Assembly: GCA_963848375.1 (NCBI GenBank)
Contig: CAWKDK010000030.1
Location: 1-64,000, forward strand
Direction of reading: 5' to 3'
Length of the DNA: 64,000 nucleotides
From: JAJPJE01 sp963848375
Lineage (GTDB): Bacteria; Acidobacteriota; Terriglobia; Terriglobales; Acidobacteriaceae
The notes beneath the pieces are model-generated. The model was not told the DNA's origin, did not search any database, and was given only the letters and a program-made list of their open reading frames with translations. This document shows, piece by piece, positions 37,466-46,533 of the stretch. The translations under genes were made by a program, and so were the position numbers. How positions within the stretch are numbered: the first letter of the stretch is position 1; every line of letters starts with the position of its first letter.

Positions 37466-39421
37466 ATGATGCCAAGTAAGTTAATCTTGCCGCTCACGGC
37501 CGCGCTGCTCCTGGCATCGATCGCGTGCGAACCCGACAAATCCCAAAAGACCTCAGCCAAACCGCCCGCACAGGCGAACGCCCCGACAGTCAAAAAACAA
37601 CCGCAACAGCAAGCGCAGAGTTCGGCCCAGAGCGCGCAGCCTGAACAGGCCGCGACCGCGCCGCTGGCTCCGGCCGATCAGGTACAAGACCTGATCGCGC
37701 GCGTGGAGAAGGAATACGAGGCAGGACAGGCGAACTATCACGCCGGTCACCTGGATGCGGCGCGCGAGAACTTCGATCATGCGTTCAACCTGATGGTGGA
37801 ATCGAACCTCGATATCCGCAATAACCAGCAGCTGCAAGACGAGTTCGACAAGCTGGTGGAACGCGTACACGACCTGGAGGCGATTGCGCTGGAGCAGGGC
37901 GATGGATTCACGGCGCAGAATGCCGAGCCGGCGCCGATCGATGAAGCGAATGCGGTGACGTTCCCGGTGGATCCGAACGTGAAGGCGAAGGCAGAGGCGG
38001 AGATACGGCATACGCAGTCGGATTTACCGCTGATGATGACGGATCAGGTCGCCAGCTACGTCAATTACTTTTCGACGCATGGGCGGGCCTCGCTGGAGTC
38101 GGCGACGATTCGCAAAGGCCGCTACGAGACGATGATCCGGCGAGTGTTCAAAGAAGAAGGCGTGCCGCAGGATCTGATCTACCTGGCGGAGGCGGAGTCA
38201 GGATTCCTGCCGATGGCGCTCTCGCATGCGGGCGCGCGCGGTATGTGGCAGTTCATGGCCAGCCGCTCGGTGGATTATGGCCTGGCGCGCAACTGGTGGG
38301 TCGACGAGCGGCAGGATCCGGAGAAATCGACGCGGGCCGCGGCGCGTCATCTGAAGGATTTGTACGCGCAATTCGGCGACTGGTATCTGGCGATGGCGGC
38401 GTATAACTCCGGCCCCGGCAATGTCCAACAGGCGGTCATGCGCACCGGCTACGCGGACTTCTGGGAGCTCTATAAGCGGAATGTGCTGCCGGCGGAGACG
38501 AAGAATTACGTTCCGATTATTCTGGCGTTCACCATCATCGCCAAAAATCCGGCGCAGTATGGACTGGATCATCTGACGGTTGATGCACCGCTGCAGTATG
38601 ACAAAGTGAAGGTCGATTATCCGATCGATCTGCGACTGGTTGCCGAGTGCGTGGACAGCACCGCCGAGAATATACAGGCGCTGAATCCGGCGCTGCTTCG
38701 CATGACTACTCCGAAGGAAGGCAGCTATGAGCTGAAGCTTCCGGCGGGGACAGCCGATAAGTTCCAGACGGCGATTGCCGCGATCCCACGAGAGAACAGG
38801 GTTTCGTGGCGATTTCACAGGGTGAAATCGGGCGAGAGCCTGACGGAGATTGCGCGGCAGTATCACACGACGGCCGCATCGATCGCCGAAGTGAACGAGT
38901 TGGGTGACGACAAGGACCTGCACCAGGACACGAAGCTGATTATTCCGATCAGCGCGCGACGGGCCGCGGAGATGGAAGCTGTCTCCTATTCGAAGCACCC
39001 AACGTTGTACAAAGTCCGCAAAGGGGACACGGTGCTTTCGGTGGCGGACGACTTTGGAGTCCCGGCTGAGAAGGTACGACGGTGGAACCATCTTCGTGGA
39101 AATGCACTAAAAGCAGGGCAACATCTCAGAATCTACCGCTCGGTTGCGCATGCCGAGGTCGCAGAGTCGGCTCCCAAGGCACATGCGAAGCAAGCAGCAT
39201 CCCGCCAGGAAGACGATGGTAAGCCTAGTAAATCCAATGGCTTACATCAGGCGTCGAACAAAAAGCCGGGGAAGATCTTACACAAAGTGAAGCCCGGCGA
39301 GACGCTTACCTCGATTGCCGATCACTACAACACCACGGTCGCGGCGTTGCGCAAAGACAATGCCAAAATCGGCGCGCACCTGCGCGCGGGCGACGTAGTT
39401 GTGGTTCGCGTAGATCCGTAA
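37466..39421 (+). CDS. Membrane-bound lytic transglycosylase with three LysM domains (MltD-like)
   Basis: 651 aa. Signal peptide with a possible lipobox (LLLASIAC), a Q/A-rich linker, a helical region, then the SLT domain: YLAEAESGFLPMALSHAGAR with the catalytic Glu, GMWQFM, and AMAAYNSGPGNVQQAVMRTG. LysM repeats start near residues 452, 514 and 607 (HRVKSGESLTEIARQYH, YKVRKGDTVLSVADDFG, HKVKPGETLTSIADHYN). Cleaves glycan strands in the periplasm; may feed the AmgK/MurU recycling route at 29-31 kb (inference). Confidence 0.93.
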   Translation: MMPSKLILPLTAALLLASIACEPDKSQKTSAKPPAQANAPTVKKQPQQQAQSSAQSAQPEQAATAPLAPADQVQDLIARVEKEYEAGQANYHAGHLDAARENFDHAFNLMVESNLDIRNNQQLQDEFDKLVERVHDLEAIALEQGDGFTAQNAEPAPIDEANAVTFPVDPNVKAKAEAEIRHTQSDLPLMMTDQVASYVNYFSTHGRASLESATIRKGRYETMIRRVFKEEGVPQDLIYLAEAESGFLPMALSHAGARGMWQFMASRSVDYGLARNWWVDERQDPEKSTRAAARHLKDLYAQFGDWYLAMAAYNSGPGNVQQAVMRTGYADFWELYKRNVLPAETKNYVPIILAFTIIAKNPAQYGLDHLTVDAPLQYDKVKVDYPIDLRLVAECVDSTAENIQALNPALLRMTTPKEGSYELKLPAGTADKFQTAIAAIPRENRVSWRFHRVKSGESLTEIARQYHTTAASIAEVNELGDDKDLHQDTKLIIPISARRAAEMEAVSYSKHPTLYKVRKGDTVLSVADDFGVPAEKVRRWNHLRGNALKAGQHLRIYRSVAHAEVAESAPKAHAKQAASRQEDDGKPSKSNGLHQASNKKPGKILHKVKPGETLTSIADHYNTTVAALRKDNAKIGAHLRAGDVVVVRVDP

Positions 39422-39612
39422 AGAAAAACACGAGAACAATTCCTCAACCTGAGTTAGGCTAGCGGGGAGAAAGCGCATCTCACGGATGAGTTTTCGCGAT
39501 TGTCCGAGACGAAAATCGCTGTGCTATAATCCGCGCCGATTTTCGGGATGATATTCGTCACCCGTGGTAGTCGTAAACTTTCATACGAGTTCGAGCAGGA
39601 CCAGGAGGAACG

Positions 39613-40104
39613 ATGAGGTTTGATGACCTGACGCTATATGGCCGTGACGACGAAGCAGATGAGTACGGCGATTCCGACATCTACGACGAGAACATGGAAG
39701 AAGACCTCGAGGAGGAAGAAGAAGAGGAGGAGGAACCAGTAAGCGCCGACGATACAGAAGAAGTTTCTGAAGCGCCTGCTCCAGCTGCGGCAGCAGAGAA
39801 GCCAGCAGCGGCAGCGGCTCCCGCTCCGAAACCTCCTGCGAAAAAAGCAGCAGCAAAGAAACCTGCAGCGAAACCCGTGGCTAAGAAAGCAGCAGCAAAG
39901 AAACCTGCTGCCAAGAAAGCTGCGGCGAAAAAGAAACCAGCAAAGAAAGCAGCAAAGAAAGCTGCTAAGAAGAAGAGCGCTGCGAAAAAGGGCGGCTCTC
40001 GTCCGGCAGCGAAAAAAGGCGGAGCGAAGAAGAAGGCCGCCAAGAAAGCTGCTCGCAAGGGTGGCGCAAAGAAGAAAGCAGCGAAGAAGGCGCGTCGCCG
40101 CTAA
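39613..40104 (+). CDS. Bipolar histone-H1-like protein
   Basis: 163 aa with two opposite halves. Residues 1-55 are strongly acidic (MEEDLEEEEEEEEEPVS). After an Ala/Pro linker (about 56-75) residues 75-163 are Lys/Ala repeats of the AAKKPAAKKAAAKK type, ending KKARRR. The basic tail resembles bacterial H1-like and mycobacterial HupB-tail DNA compaction domains. GGAGGAACG precedes the ATG. A strong terminator follows 48 bases later. Confidence 0.85.
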   Translation: MRFDDLTLYGRDDEADEYGDSDIYDENMEEDLEEEEEEEEEPVSADDTEEVSEAPAPAAAAEKPAAAAAPAPKPPAKKAAAKKPAAKPVAKKAAAKKPAAKKAAAKKKPAKKAAKKAAKKKSAAKKGGSRPAAKKGGAKKKAAKKAARKGGAKKKAAKKARRR

Positions 40105-40152
40105 GGCGATTGCGTTCGTTCAACGCGAACAGCGATTGGGCTCAAGACTGAG

Positions 40153-40178
40153 AAGCCGCGGAATTCCGCGGCTTTTCT
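40153..40178 (+). terminator. Strong rho-independent terminator
   Basis: A 22-base perfect palindrome (40153-40174; core GCCGCGGAATTCCGCGGC) running into TTTTCTT. Confidence 0.9.
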
Positions 40179-40202
40179 TGTTGGCGGTCGGAGGATTGAC
40201 GA

Positions 40203-40421
40203 CTATTTCTTTCCGCGGACTGTTTCCAGGCAGCGTGTGTAGAGTTGCAGCAGGTGGTCGGCGTAATCTTCGGCGCGAACGGGCGCGCCAGTTCCCTGGA
40301 ATCCCGCGCCTGGGCCGCTGGTCTTACCATAGCCGGTGGTCATAGCAACAAACTTCATCAGATCCAAAGCAACATCTTCATCCCGGCGTGGTCCGCCCGG
40401 GGTGCCTGGCAAATCGCTCAT
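40203..40421 (-). CDS. Small conserved-looking hypothetical protein
   Basis: 72 aa from the ATG at 40421, which has GGAGGA six bases upstream (the longer frame from 40478 lacks this). MSDLPGTPGGPRRDEDVALD, FVAMTTGYGKTSGPGAGFQG, ADHLLQLYTRCLETV. Soluble, no family recognised. Confidence 0.6.
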   Translation of the reverse strand: MSDLPGTPGGPRRDEDVALDLMKFVAMTTGYGKTSGPGAGFQGTGAPVRAEDYADHLLQLYTRCLETVRGKK

Positions 40422-40589
40422 ACAAATCCTCCACAATGACTGCGCTCTCGATAACTGGGATGCGCACAGAATGCGCAACAGATACTGAAAAAATCATAGC
40501 AGACATAAGCGCACCGCGTTCCCCCACGGTCGTGCGCGCCGCGCGGAGCGTCTGGGACAACGAATTCATTCGTTCGCTGCGCGAACTTA

Positions 40590-40609
40590 CCCGCTCGAGG
40601 GCGAGCGGG
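40590..40609. repeat. Hairpin element
   Basis: CCCGCTCG/CGAGCGGG followed by CTCCAT; same stem as the element at 9841-9860 in opposite orientation. Confidence 0.85.
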
Positions 40610-40629
40610 CTCCATCAAATTCCAAAACG

Positions 40630-41361
40630 CTATGTCTCGATCGAGACGTGGCATACGCGCCCGACGACGTAGTCCGCTGCACTCTCCCCTTCGGCCATGC
40701 GAATTACATCGACCGGATAGTCTGCGTTGTGCGGGCGCAGTACGAGATTCTTATCCGAGAGCTCCACATATTTGATGGTTGCGCCGCCATCTTTACGGAC
40801 GGCATACATGTTGCGATCGTTCTTGCGATAGGGACGCAAGGAGGTGTAGTGGCGATCGATGAGCACCATGGCGCCGGGCATGAGGCGCGGGAACATGCTC
40901 ATGCCTTCGCGCGCGTCGACTTTGATGAGCACAAATCGACGCCAATCACCGCGGCCAGTAGCGCCATCGGCACGCAGTCTGCGCAAGAAAGATGCTTTGA
41001 ACTTGAGGACGTCGCGCACGTTCTCCTGCACGACGAGCGGCGAGCCGGCGGCAATCGCGCCATCAACGAGAATGACGTTCTCATAGCCGTCTTCAGCTTT
41101 CTCGCGCATGGCGAGACGTGGCGCCAGTTCGTCGTTCTTGACTAGATCGAAGAGGTTGAAGCCGCGCTTCTTCATCACTAGATCCATGGCCTGAAGGCTC
41201 AAACCGCGGTGGCGATTGAGGAAATTCGATATATGGGCCTGCTGAAACCCGGTTTCGCGAGCCAGTTGGACACCAGTTAACTCGCCTGCCTGGATCTGTT
41301 TCCAGAGAGCGCTGCGCAGACGCTCTTGTAAAGTTGTGAAATCAATAGACATAGAGTGCAC
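40630..41361 (-). CDS. S24-type phage repressor (HTH plus peptidase-like domain)
   Basis: 243 aa. N-terminal HTH: LTGVQLARETGFQQAHISNF. C-terminal LexA/CI-like domain: KVDAREGMSMFPRLMPGAMV with the candidate Ser in GMSM, DRHYTSLRPYRKNDRNMYAV and Lys in ATIKYVE, so Ser-Lys self-cleavage chemistry may be kept. Divergent from the 41481 operon across a spacer with two inverted repeats, so it probably controls both directions. Left boundary of the phage-derived block. Confidence 0.85.
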   Translation of the reverse strand: MHSMSIDFTTLQERLRSALWKQIQAGELTGVQLARETGFQQAHISNFLNRHRGLSLQAMDLVMKKRGFNLFDLVKNDELAPRLAMREKAEDGYENVILVDGAIAAGSPLVVQENVRDVLKFKASFLRRLRADGATGRGDWRRFVLIKVDAREGMSMFPRLMPGAMVLIDRHYTSLRPYRKNDRNMYAVRKDGGATIKYVELSDKNLVLRPHNADYPVDVIRMAEGESAADYVVGRVCHVSIET

Positions 41362-41374
41362 ATTTCCCGTTCTT

Positions 41375-41428
41375 GAACTGACGAATCAGTTCAGTGATTT
41401 TCCATCTTGTCAGCCATTCCATATGGCT
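41375..41428. promoter_or_regulatory. Candidate S24 repressor operators in divergent spacer
   Basis: GAACTGA-N4-TCAGTTC (41375-41392) is a perfect 7-bp inverted repeat. AGCCAT (41412-41417) pairs with ATGGCT (41423-41428). TTGTCA at 41407-41412 could be a rightward -35. Both sit between the divergent repressor and 41481 genes. Confidence 0.55.
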
Positions 41429-41480
41429 ATAGCATCCATTCCATTGTATAGCTAATTGCTAACTTTAAAAAGGTGGAGTA

Positions 41481-41744
41481 ATGTTCAGCAGTCATGCCAC
41501 TCTCGTCCATTCCCAACCAGAGAAGACAACCACGCCGGGCGGCGACTTGCGCGATGCCGAACGGCTTTTTCTGCTGTTCCGGGAAAAGGTTCGCAATTGC
41601 GAATTGCTCTCGGCGTCAACAATGCAACTGTTACAGGCACTTGGCTTTACGGGCAGACTTACGGTCATCCTGCATAACGGCATGGTGGTGAAGTCTGGGT
41701 ACGAAGAAGGCTATTTTCGCCGTAAAGACGACATGCGGATTTGA
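41481..41744 (+). CDS. Hypothetical protein, first gene of rightward phage operon
   Basis: 87 aa: LRDAERLFLLFREKVRNCEL, STMQLLQALGFTGRLTVILH. GGTGGAG precedes the ATG. Not recognised; small soluble phage-type early protein by position. Confidence 0.6.
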   Translation: MFSSHATLVHSQPEKTTTPGGDLRDAERLFLLFREKVRNCELLSASTMQLLQALGFTGRLTVILHNGMVVKSGYEEGYFRRKDDMRI

Positions 41745-41919
41745 CTCGTACCGGCGTTCGCCGCGCCGGATGGAGTCGTAGACCAGTACCAACAAACTAA
41801 ATAGCTCAGCCAGGTCATCGTAAGAGAAACGAGCCCTGCCATCCGCCCTTCGGAACATTTTTCGAAGAGCGATTGTGCAGGGCTTTCCTTTTTATACCGA
41901 ATTGATACAGGAGGGAAAG

Positions 41920-42159
41920 ATGCAAGAAGTACAGGGGAGAGTTGAAATGAAATATTGCGAACGCTGCGGCGCATTGTGGGTGCGGGCGATCGGATCTCGG
42001 AACGTTTATTGCTGTCAGTGCGAACGGCAGATGCGCGAATTACCGCTGGCCGGGCAACAGAAGGCCGGGATGCGACGGAAGAGAACCGACTCAAACGAGT
42101 TCGGCCTGCTTCGGGGTTCGGGCGAATTGGATACGACAACCTATGGAGGTGCCTTTTGA
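41920..42159 (+). CDS. Zinc-ribbon protein
   Basis: 79 aa from the ATG at 41920, which has GGAGGG four bases upstream. KYCERCGALWVRAIGSRNVY followed by CCQCERQ gives a CxxC ... CxxC ribbon. Its stop overlaps the TTG start of the sigma-like gene, so the two are coupled; a role as transcription accessory is inferred. Confidence 0.7.
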   Translation: MQEVQGRVEMKYCERCGALWVRAIGSRNVYCCQCERQMRELPLAGQQKAGMRRKRTDSNEFGLLRGSGELDTTTYGGAF

Positions 42160-42719
42160 ATAGCGAAAAGTCGCCGTTTCGTCCATACGCCCGGGTACGC
42201 AACTTCGACGATCTCGATCCCGATCTTGCGATCTACCGGCAGCGCACCATCCACTTCCTGCGCCGTTATTTCCAGATGTCGATGGAAGTGGGACGGGTGC
42301 CTTCCCTGCTCGGCCGCGAGGTGTTTCGCACGCGTGTTACGTCTTATCGCATGGGCACGTTCGAGGATACGGTCATCTTCGTGCACGACATTGAGCGTTG
42401 CCTGGAGAGACTGGATCCGGAGTCGCAGTCGCTGATCGTACGAATCGTCTTTCAAGACTATACCCAGGAAGAAGCGGCAGGGATCTTCGGTTGCACCCTG
42501 CGAACCTTGACGCGGCGCTTTCCAGAGGCGATCGATCGAATGACACAGATCCTGATCGATTGCGGCTTGCTGAAACGGATCGGCAGCATCAAGAGTCGCG
42601 GCAGGCTCGTGCCTCAGGACAATCCGAGCTTATACCTGGAAGAGATCGACGCCTGCAGCGAAGACGTGTACCCGATCGCGATGGCAAATACGTCCGTCTG
42701 TGCCGGCGCAGAAGTTTAG
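42156..42719 (+). CDS. Sigma-70 region 4-like factor (TTG start)
   Basis: 187 aa. The C-terminal part matches sigma region 4: LDPESQSLIVRIVFQDYTQE, EAAGIFGCTLRTLTRRFPEA. The N-terminal half (IYRQRTIHFLRRYFQMSMEV) could be a weak region 2. Start is TTG at 42156 with TGGAGGT upstream, overlapping the zinc-ribbon stop. Likely drives phage-block transcription; a terminator follows at once. Confidence 0.75.
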   Translation: MNSEKSPFRPYARVRNFDDLDPDLAIYRQRTIHFLRRYFQMSMEVGRVPSLLGREVFRTRVTSYRMGTFEDTVIFVHDIERCLERLDPESQSLIVRIVFQDYTQEEAAGIFGCTLRTLTRRFPEAIDRMTQILIDCGLLKRIGSIKSRGRLVPQDNPSLYLEEIDACSEDVYPIAMANTSVCAGAEV

Positions 42720-42729
42720 CCTCCTGCTT

Positions 42730-42770
42730 GCCCCATTCTTGTCCAATTCGGGCGAGGATGGGGCGTTTTT
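42730..42770 (+). terminator. Strong terminator of early operon
   Basis: GCCCCATTCTTGTCC pairs with GGGCGAGGATGGGGC (15 positions with G-T wobble, loop AATTC), then GTTTTT. It closes the 41481-42719 operon. Confidence 0.9.
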
Positions 42771-42934
42771 AGCTTTCTACACTTGAATCGCCGCACGACA
42801 TTTTTCTTGTCAAGAGGTGATTTTGACGATTTTCCCCGTAAGTGATTGCTGCAATTCGAAATATAAATTTCCGGAAAGTGTCTAGTAGGTCCCATCAAAA
42901 TTGCTATTCTGGAATTGAAGCTGAGAAAAACAGA

Positions 42935-43240
42935 ATGAACCGAAACGAGCAGTCGAATCGCAACTCTCATATAAGCAGTACGAGCACGGAAGACGCTTGC
43001 GCAGATGCGGTAGAACGAATTCTGCAGGCAGTGCCGGACATCCTGGACGCCATGATTGAGAAGGCCAAGGGCGGAAGCCAACAACACGCGAAGTTCCTGT
43101 TTGACTGGGCGAAACTCGATGCTACGTTCAGCAATGAGGAAGAAGAGAGTTCGTGCCCATCGCTGGCGCAGATCTTGCTCGACAGACTCCGGGAGGACAC
43201 GGGCGAAAGTGCCTCTGCGGGCACAACGGACGTGCTTTAG
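42935..43240 (+). CDS. Small protein with SLAQILLDRLRE tail, upstream of terminase
   Basis: 101 aa from ATG 42935: DAVERILQAVPDILDAMIEK, HAKFLFDWAKLDATFS, then an acidic run and SSCPSLAQILLDRLRE. The tail is the same as in the gene at 9293. Position ahead of the terminase would suit a small terminase or packaging helper, but no HTH is evident. Confidence 0.65.
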   Translation: MNRNEQSNRNSHISSTSTEDACADAVERILQAVPDILDAMIEKAKGGSQQHAKFLFDWAKLDATFSNEEEESSCPSLAQILLDRLREDTGESASAGTTDVL

Positions 43241-43267
43241 AATGAATCTTAGGTAATTGAGAGCTGA

Positions 43268-43804
43268 ATGGAAGCACATCCGGTCGGGCCGATCCTTCCC
43301 GTGGCCGCGGAAAGAACAGAAGCAAGAGAAGGGTTTCGCGAGCACATGGATATCAGCTGGATCACTGATCGCATAGCTGTCGGCGGGGGCATATGGACAC
43401 CGGACAAGATGGCGGAAGTGGCGCGCACCGGTATCACCCACATTATCGACATGCAAATTGAGTTCGACGATACGCCCCTGGCGGAACCACATGGCATACA
43501 GGTGCTATGGAATCCGGTGGACGACGACTTTCAGCCGAAGCCGCCCGAGGTTTTTCAGCGTGGCGTGGAATTTGCGCTGCAGGCTCTGGATGACGAAGAG
43601 GCGAAACTGTACATCCACTGCGCCGCTGGGGTGCACCGCGCTCCGATGATGACGCTGGCGGTGCTGCGATCGTTGGGCTACGAGTTGAATGGTGCGCTGG
43701 ATCTTCTGGAAGCGCGAAGGAACGTGGTGGATATGGCCGATGTGTACGTTCGGTCGGTGGAAGAGTTCATGGAGAAGTACGATTCGGAAGAAGCGGCAAG
43801 ATAG
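43268..43804 (+). CDS. Dual-specificity protein phosphatase
   Basis: 178 aa. Active site HCAAGVHRAPM (C-x5-R) with a general-acid Asp in NPVDDDF. The start region has extra residues; the internal ATG at 43346 (MDISWITDRIAVGGG) is the more usual domain start. A phosphatase within a phage block is uncommon; it may be cargo that edits host signalling. Confidence 0.85.
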   Translation: MEAHPVGPILPVAAERTEAREGFREHMDISWITDRIAVGGGIWTPDKMAEVARTGITHIIDMQIEFDDTPLAEPHGIQVLWNPVDDDFQPKPPEVFQRGVEFALQALDDEEAKLYIHCAAGVHRAPMMTLAVLRSLGYELNGALDLLEARRNVVDMADVYVRSVEEFMEKYDSEEAAR

Positions 43805-43814
43805 TACCGCTCTT

Positions 43815-43910
43815 AGCGATTAGCTGTTAGCGACTTAGCCCTGCACATTTTTCCTGACATTGAGGAACGATGTTCAAGGGCTAAATGCTAAGGGCTAACT
43901 GCTAAATGCT
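43815..43910. repeat. Long imperfect hairpin of TTAGC arms
   Basis: Left arm 43815-43842 (AGCGATTAGCTGTTAGCGAC...) and right arm 43877-43910 (AGGGCTAAATGCTAAGGGCT...) are imperfect inverted repeats of TTAGC/GCTAA units. CAAGGGCTAAATGCT recurs at 49918. Confidence 0.75.
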
Positions 43911-43956
43911 GGAGATACTTTCGTAGGGTAAAGTGTAAAGCAATGATGAGGGCCAT

Positions 43957-45564
43957 TTGGCGGGAAACCGCCGCGCAACAGTAAGATCGCAGTCTACGTC
44001 CGGAGAAACATCCGGGCGTCCAACTCCTAAACAAATTGAACAAGATCTGGCTGGCCTGACAGAACTGGGGCAGATGCTAGAGATGTGTCCGCCTGGACGC
44101 GACGGTGGGACGGTATGCGACACGCTGATTCCCACGCTGTTGCGGATTCGCAACAAGTCGGGGCTGCTGGTGCCGCTCAAACTGAACGAATCGCAGAGGC
44201 AGATTTCGCGTCAGTGGAAGAAGCGCAACATTATTCTTAAGGCACGGCAACTTGGGATTACGACTTATGTCGCTGCGCGATATTTTATCGCGGCGATTAC
44301 GAATCCTGGGTCGGTAGTAGTCCAGGTGGCGCATGACCAGCGTTCGGCGGAAGAGATCTTCCGCATGGTGCATCGTTTTCAGGAGAATCTGCCGGAAACG
44401 CTTCGCCAGGGAGCGCTGGTCACCTCGCGGTGCAATGTGGGACAGCTGGTTTTTCCGCTACTCGACAGTCAGTACTGCGTGGCCAGCGCTGCGGATGCAA
44501 ACGCCGGTCGCGGGCTGACGATAACGCATCTGCACTGCTCGGAGATCGGAAGATGGGGGCACGCCGGATTGGAGGCGCTGGTTTCACTACGGGCGGCAGT
44601 TCGGCCCAATGGTGAGATCGCGCTGGAAAGTACGCCGAATGGCGCCGGCGGAATCTTCTACGAAGAGTGGCAGCGTGCGGACGAAACTGGCTATGCAAGA
44701 CATTTTCTGCCGTGGTGGCTGGAACGTGCGTATCAGCGGAATGTTGGGATCGGAGATCCGACCGAGGACGAGCGCACGTTGATGGAACAGTGCGGTCTGG
44801 ATGAAGGCCAGATTGCTTACAGGCGAGAGATTCGCGCGAATTTTCGCGGGCTTGCGGCTCAGGAATATGCGGAGGATGCGGAGAGCTGCTTCCTCGCGAG
44901 CGGCGATTGCGTGTTTGATGTAGACAAGATTCAAGACAAGTTGCGGGGCTGCGATTCGAACGATGATGGTGGCGCATTCGAGTCGCGCGATGGCGGACGG
45001 CTACTGGGCTGGTGGCCGTCCGCCGCAGGGCGTCATTATGTGATTGGCGTCGATCCGGCAGGCGGCGGGAGCACAGGCGATTTTGCGTGTGCACAAGTGA
45101 TCGATCGCAAGGATGGACGACAGTGTGCGGAACTGCATGGGCACTTCACGCCAGCTGAACTGGCTGCGAGGGTGGCCGAACTCGGGCACGAGTACGGCGA
45201 CGCATTGATCGCAGTTGAGCGGAACAATCATGGACACGCAGTGCTGGCGCATCTGACGGCAGCGAAGTATCCGAATCTGTTCAGCCAGGGAAATCAGTTG
45301 GGCTGGCTGACGAGCGTGGCAAGCCGTCCGGGAATGATCGAGCAATTGGCGATTGTGCTGGCCGCGGATACGGACACGTTGCACAGTCCGCGGCTGCTGC
45401 GCGAGTGCCGGAGTTTTGTGCGGCATCCGGATGGTTCTTCGAGGGCTGCTGCCAGTGCACATGACGACTGCGTAATGGCAATGGCAATTGCGTTGGCAGC
45501 GCGGGCGGAAGCCAAGCCACTGTTACCGGCGAGAGAAGACGCTTTCGCGGGGTACGTGGAATGA
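43957..45564 (+). CDS. Terminase large subunit
   Basis: 535 aa from a TTG start (GAGGG upstream; the nearby ATGs are out of frame). ATPase: deviant Walker A KARQLGITTYVAARYF and a Walker B-like THLHCSEIGRW. Nuclease (RNase H fold): YVIGVDPAGGGSTGDFA, ALIAVERNNHGHAVLAHL and AHDDCVMAMAIAL carry the acidic triad. Full length and without a frameshift, unlike the portal and capsid genes. Confidence 0.92.
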   Translation: MAGNRRATVRSQSTSGETSGRPTPKQIEQDLAGLTELGQMLEMCPPGRDGGTVCDTLIPTLLRIRNKSGLLVPLKLNESQRQISRQWKKRNIILKARQLGITTYVAARYFIAAITNPGSVVVQVAHDQRSAEEIFRMVHRFQENLPETLRQGALVTSRCNVGQLVFPLLDSQYCVASAADANAGRGLTITHLHCSEIGRWGHAGLEALVSLRAAVRPNGEIALESTPNGAGGIFYEEWQRADETGYARHFLPWWLERAYQRNVGIGDPTEDERTLMEQCGLDEGQIAYRREIRANFRGLAAQEYAEDAESCFLASGDCVFDVDKIQDKLRGCDSNDDGGAFESRDGGRLLGWWPSAAGRHYVIGVDPAGGGSTGDFACAQVIDRKDGRQCAELHGHFTPAELAARVAELGHEYGDALIAVERNNHGHAVLAHLTAAKYPNLFSQGNQLGWLTSVASRPGMIEQLAIVLAADTDTLHSPRLLRECRSFVRHPDGSSRAAASAHDDCVMAMAIALAARAEAKPLLPAREDAFAGYVE

Positions 45565-45611
45565 AGGGTGCGGAGGGTCACTCGAACCAGTGACCCTCCA
45601 CACTGAGCTTT

Positions 45612-46504
45612 GTGCATGAACGGACGACAATGGCCCGATTCCCCGCAATAGACGGGGTCTTCGGGCCATATCGTTTGCCAGTGAAAGCGGTCCAACACGT
45701 ACGCAAGATGCGCGGTGGCGCGCAGGCGCATCTGATGCGCGCGTCTGACAATCATCTTTATGTAGTGAAGTTTCAGAACAATCCGCAGCATCTGCGGGTG
45801 CTGGCAAATGATTACTTTGCGACCAGGCTGGCGGAACAGATTGGGCTGCCGGTTCCGGCAGTGGACATTGTTGAAGTCAGCGAGTGGCTGGTGGAGTACT
45901 CGCCGGGGCTGCGGATCGAAATGGCCGGGCAGATCATTCCGTGCCAGCCGGGACTGCAGTTTGGATCGCGGTATGTGATTGATCCTCTGGAAGGGCGCAT
46001 CTTCGACTATTTGCCGGAGACGTACCTGACGCGAATTCGCAACATACAGGATTTCGCCGGCGTTCTGGCTCTGGATAAATGGACATGCAACGCGAATGGG
46101 CGTCAGGCGGCGTTTTGGAAAAAGAATCGAGACAAGAAGTACCAGGCGACGTTTATCGATCAGGGATATTGCTTCAAGCGGGCGAGTGGACGTGGCCGGA
46201 TTCGCCGCTGCGCGGAGTCTATCTGCGCAACGATGTGTATCTGGGTGTGCGCGGCTGGGAGTCGTTCGAACCTTGGTTGACGAATCTGGAGCAGATGAGT
46301 TTGGATCGAATCTGGGCATGCCTGGAAGGTTTGCCGCCGAGTTGGTATGACAACGATCTGGATGCGCTGGAGAAGCTGGTGGAGGATCTGGATCGGCGGC
46401 GCGCGCGAGTACGAATGCTGATTGACGAGTTTCGGAAGTCGACGCGGGAGCCGTTCGTGAATTGGGGAGTGAAGGAAAATCGGACAGAGAAGTTGAGCTG
46501 TTGA
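45612..46504 (+). CDS. HipA-like kinase (frameshifted)
   Basis: Reconstructed ~297 aa. N-lobe: VRKMRGGAQAHLM and HLYVVKFQNNPQHLRVLAND with the ATP lysine. Catalytic region ALDKWTCNANGRQAAFWKKN and metal loop TFIDQGYCF. Near 46175 one missing base shifts the frame; it continues AGEWTWPDSPLRGVYLRNDV to 46504. M7 (45630) is a possible start. Such HipA-type kinases are known beside DUF3037 genes, as here. Inserted between terminase and portal, so likely cargo. Confidence 0.75.
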
Positions 46505-46533
46505 ACGTGATGCAACCGGGAGAAGCATAGGAA

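Noticed and set aside
40378..40569. 63-codon minus-strand frame overlapping the 72-aa gene at 40203
   Set aside because: No ribosome site, and the overlapping gene has a good one and a more protein-like sequence.
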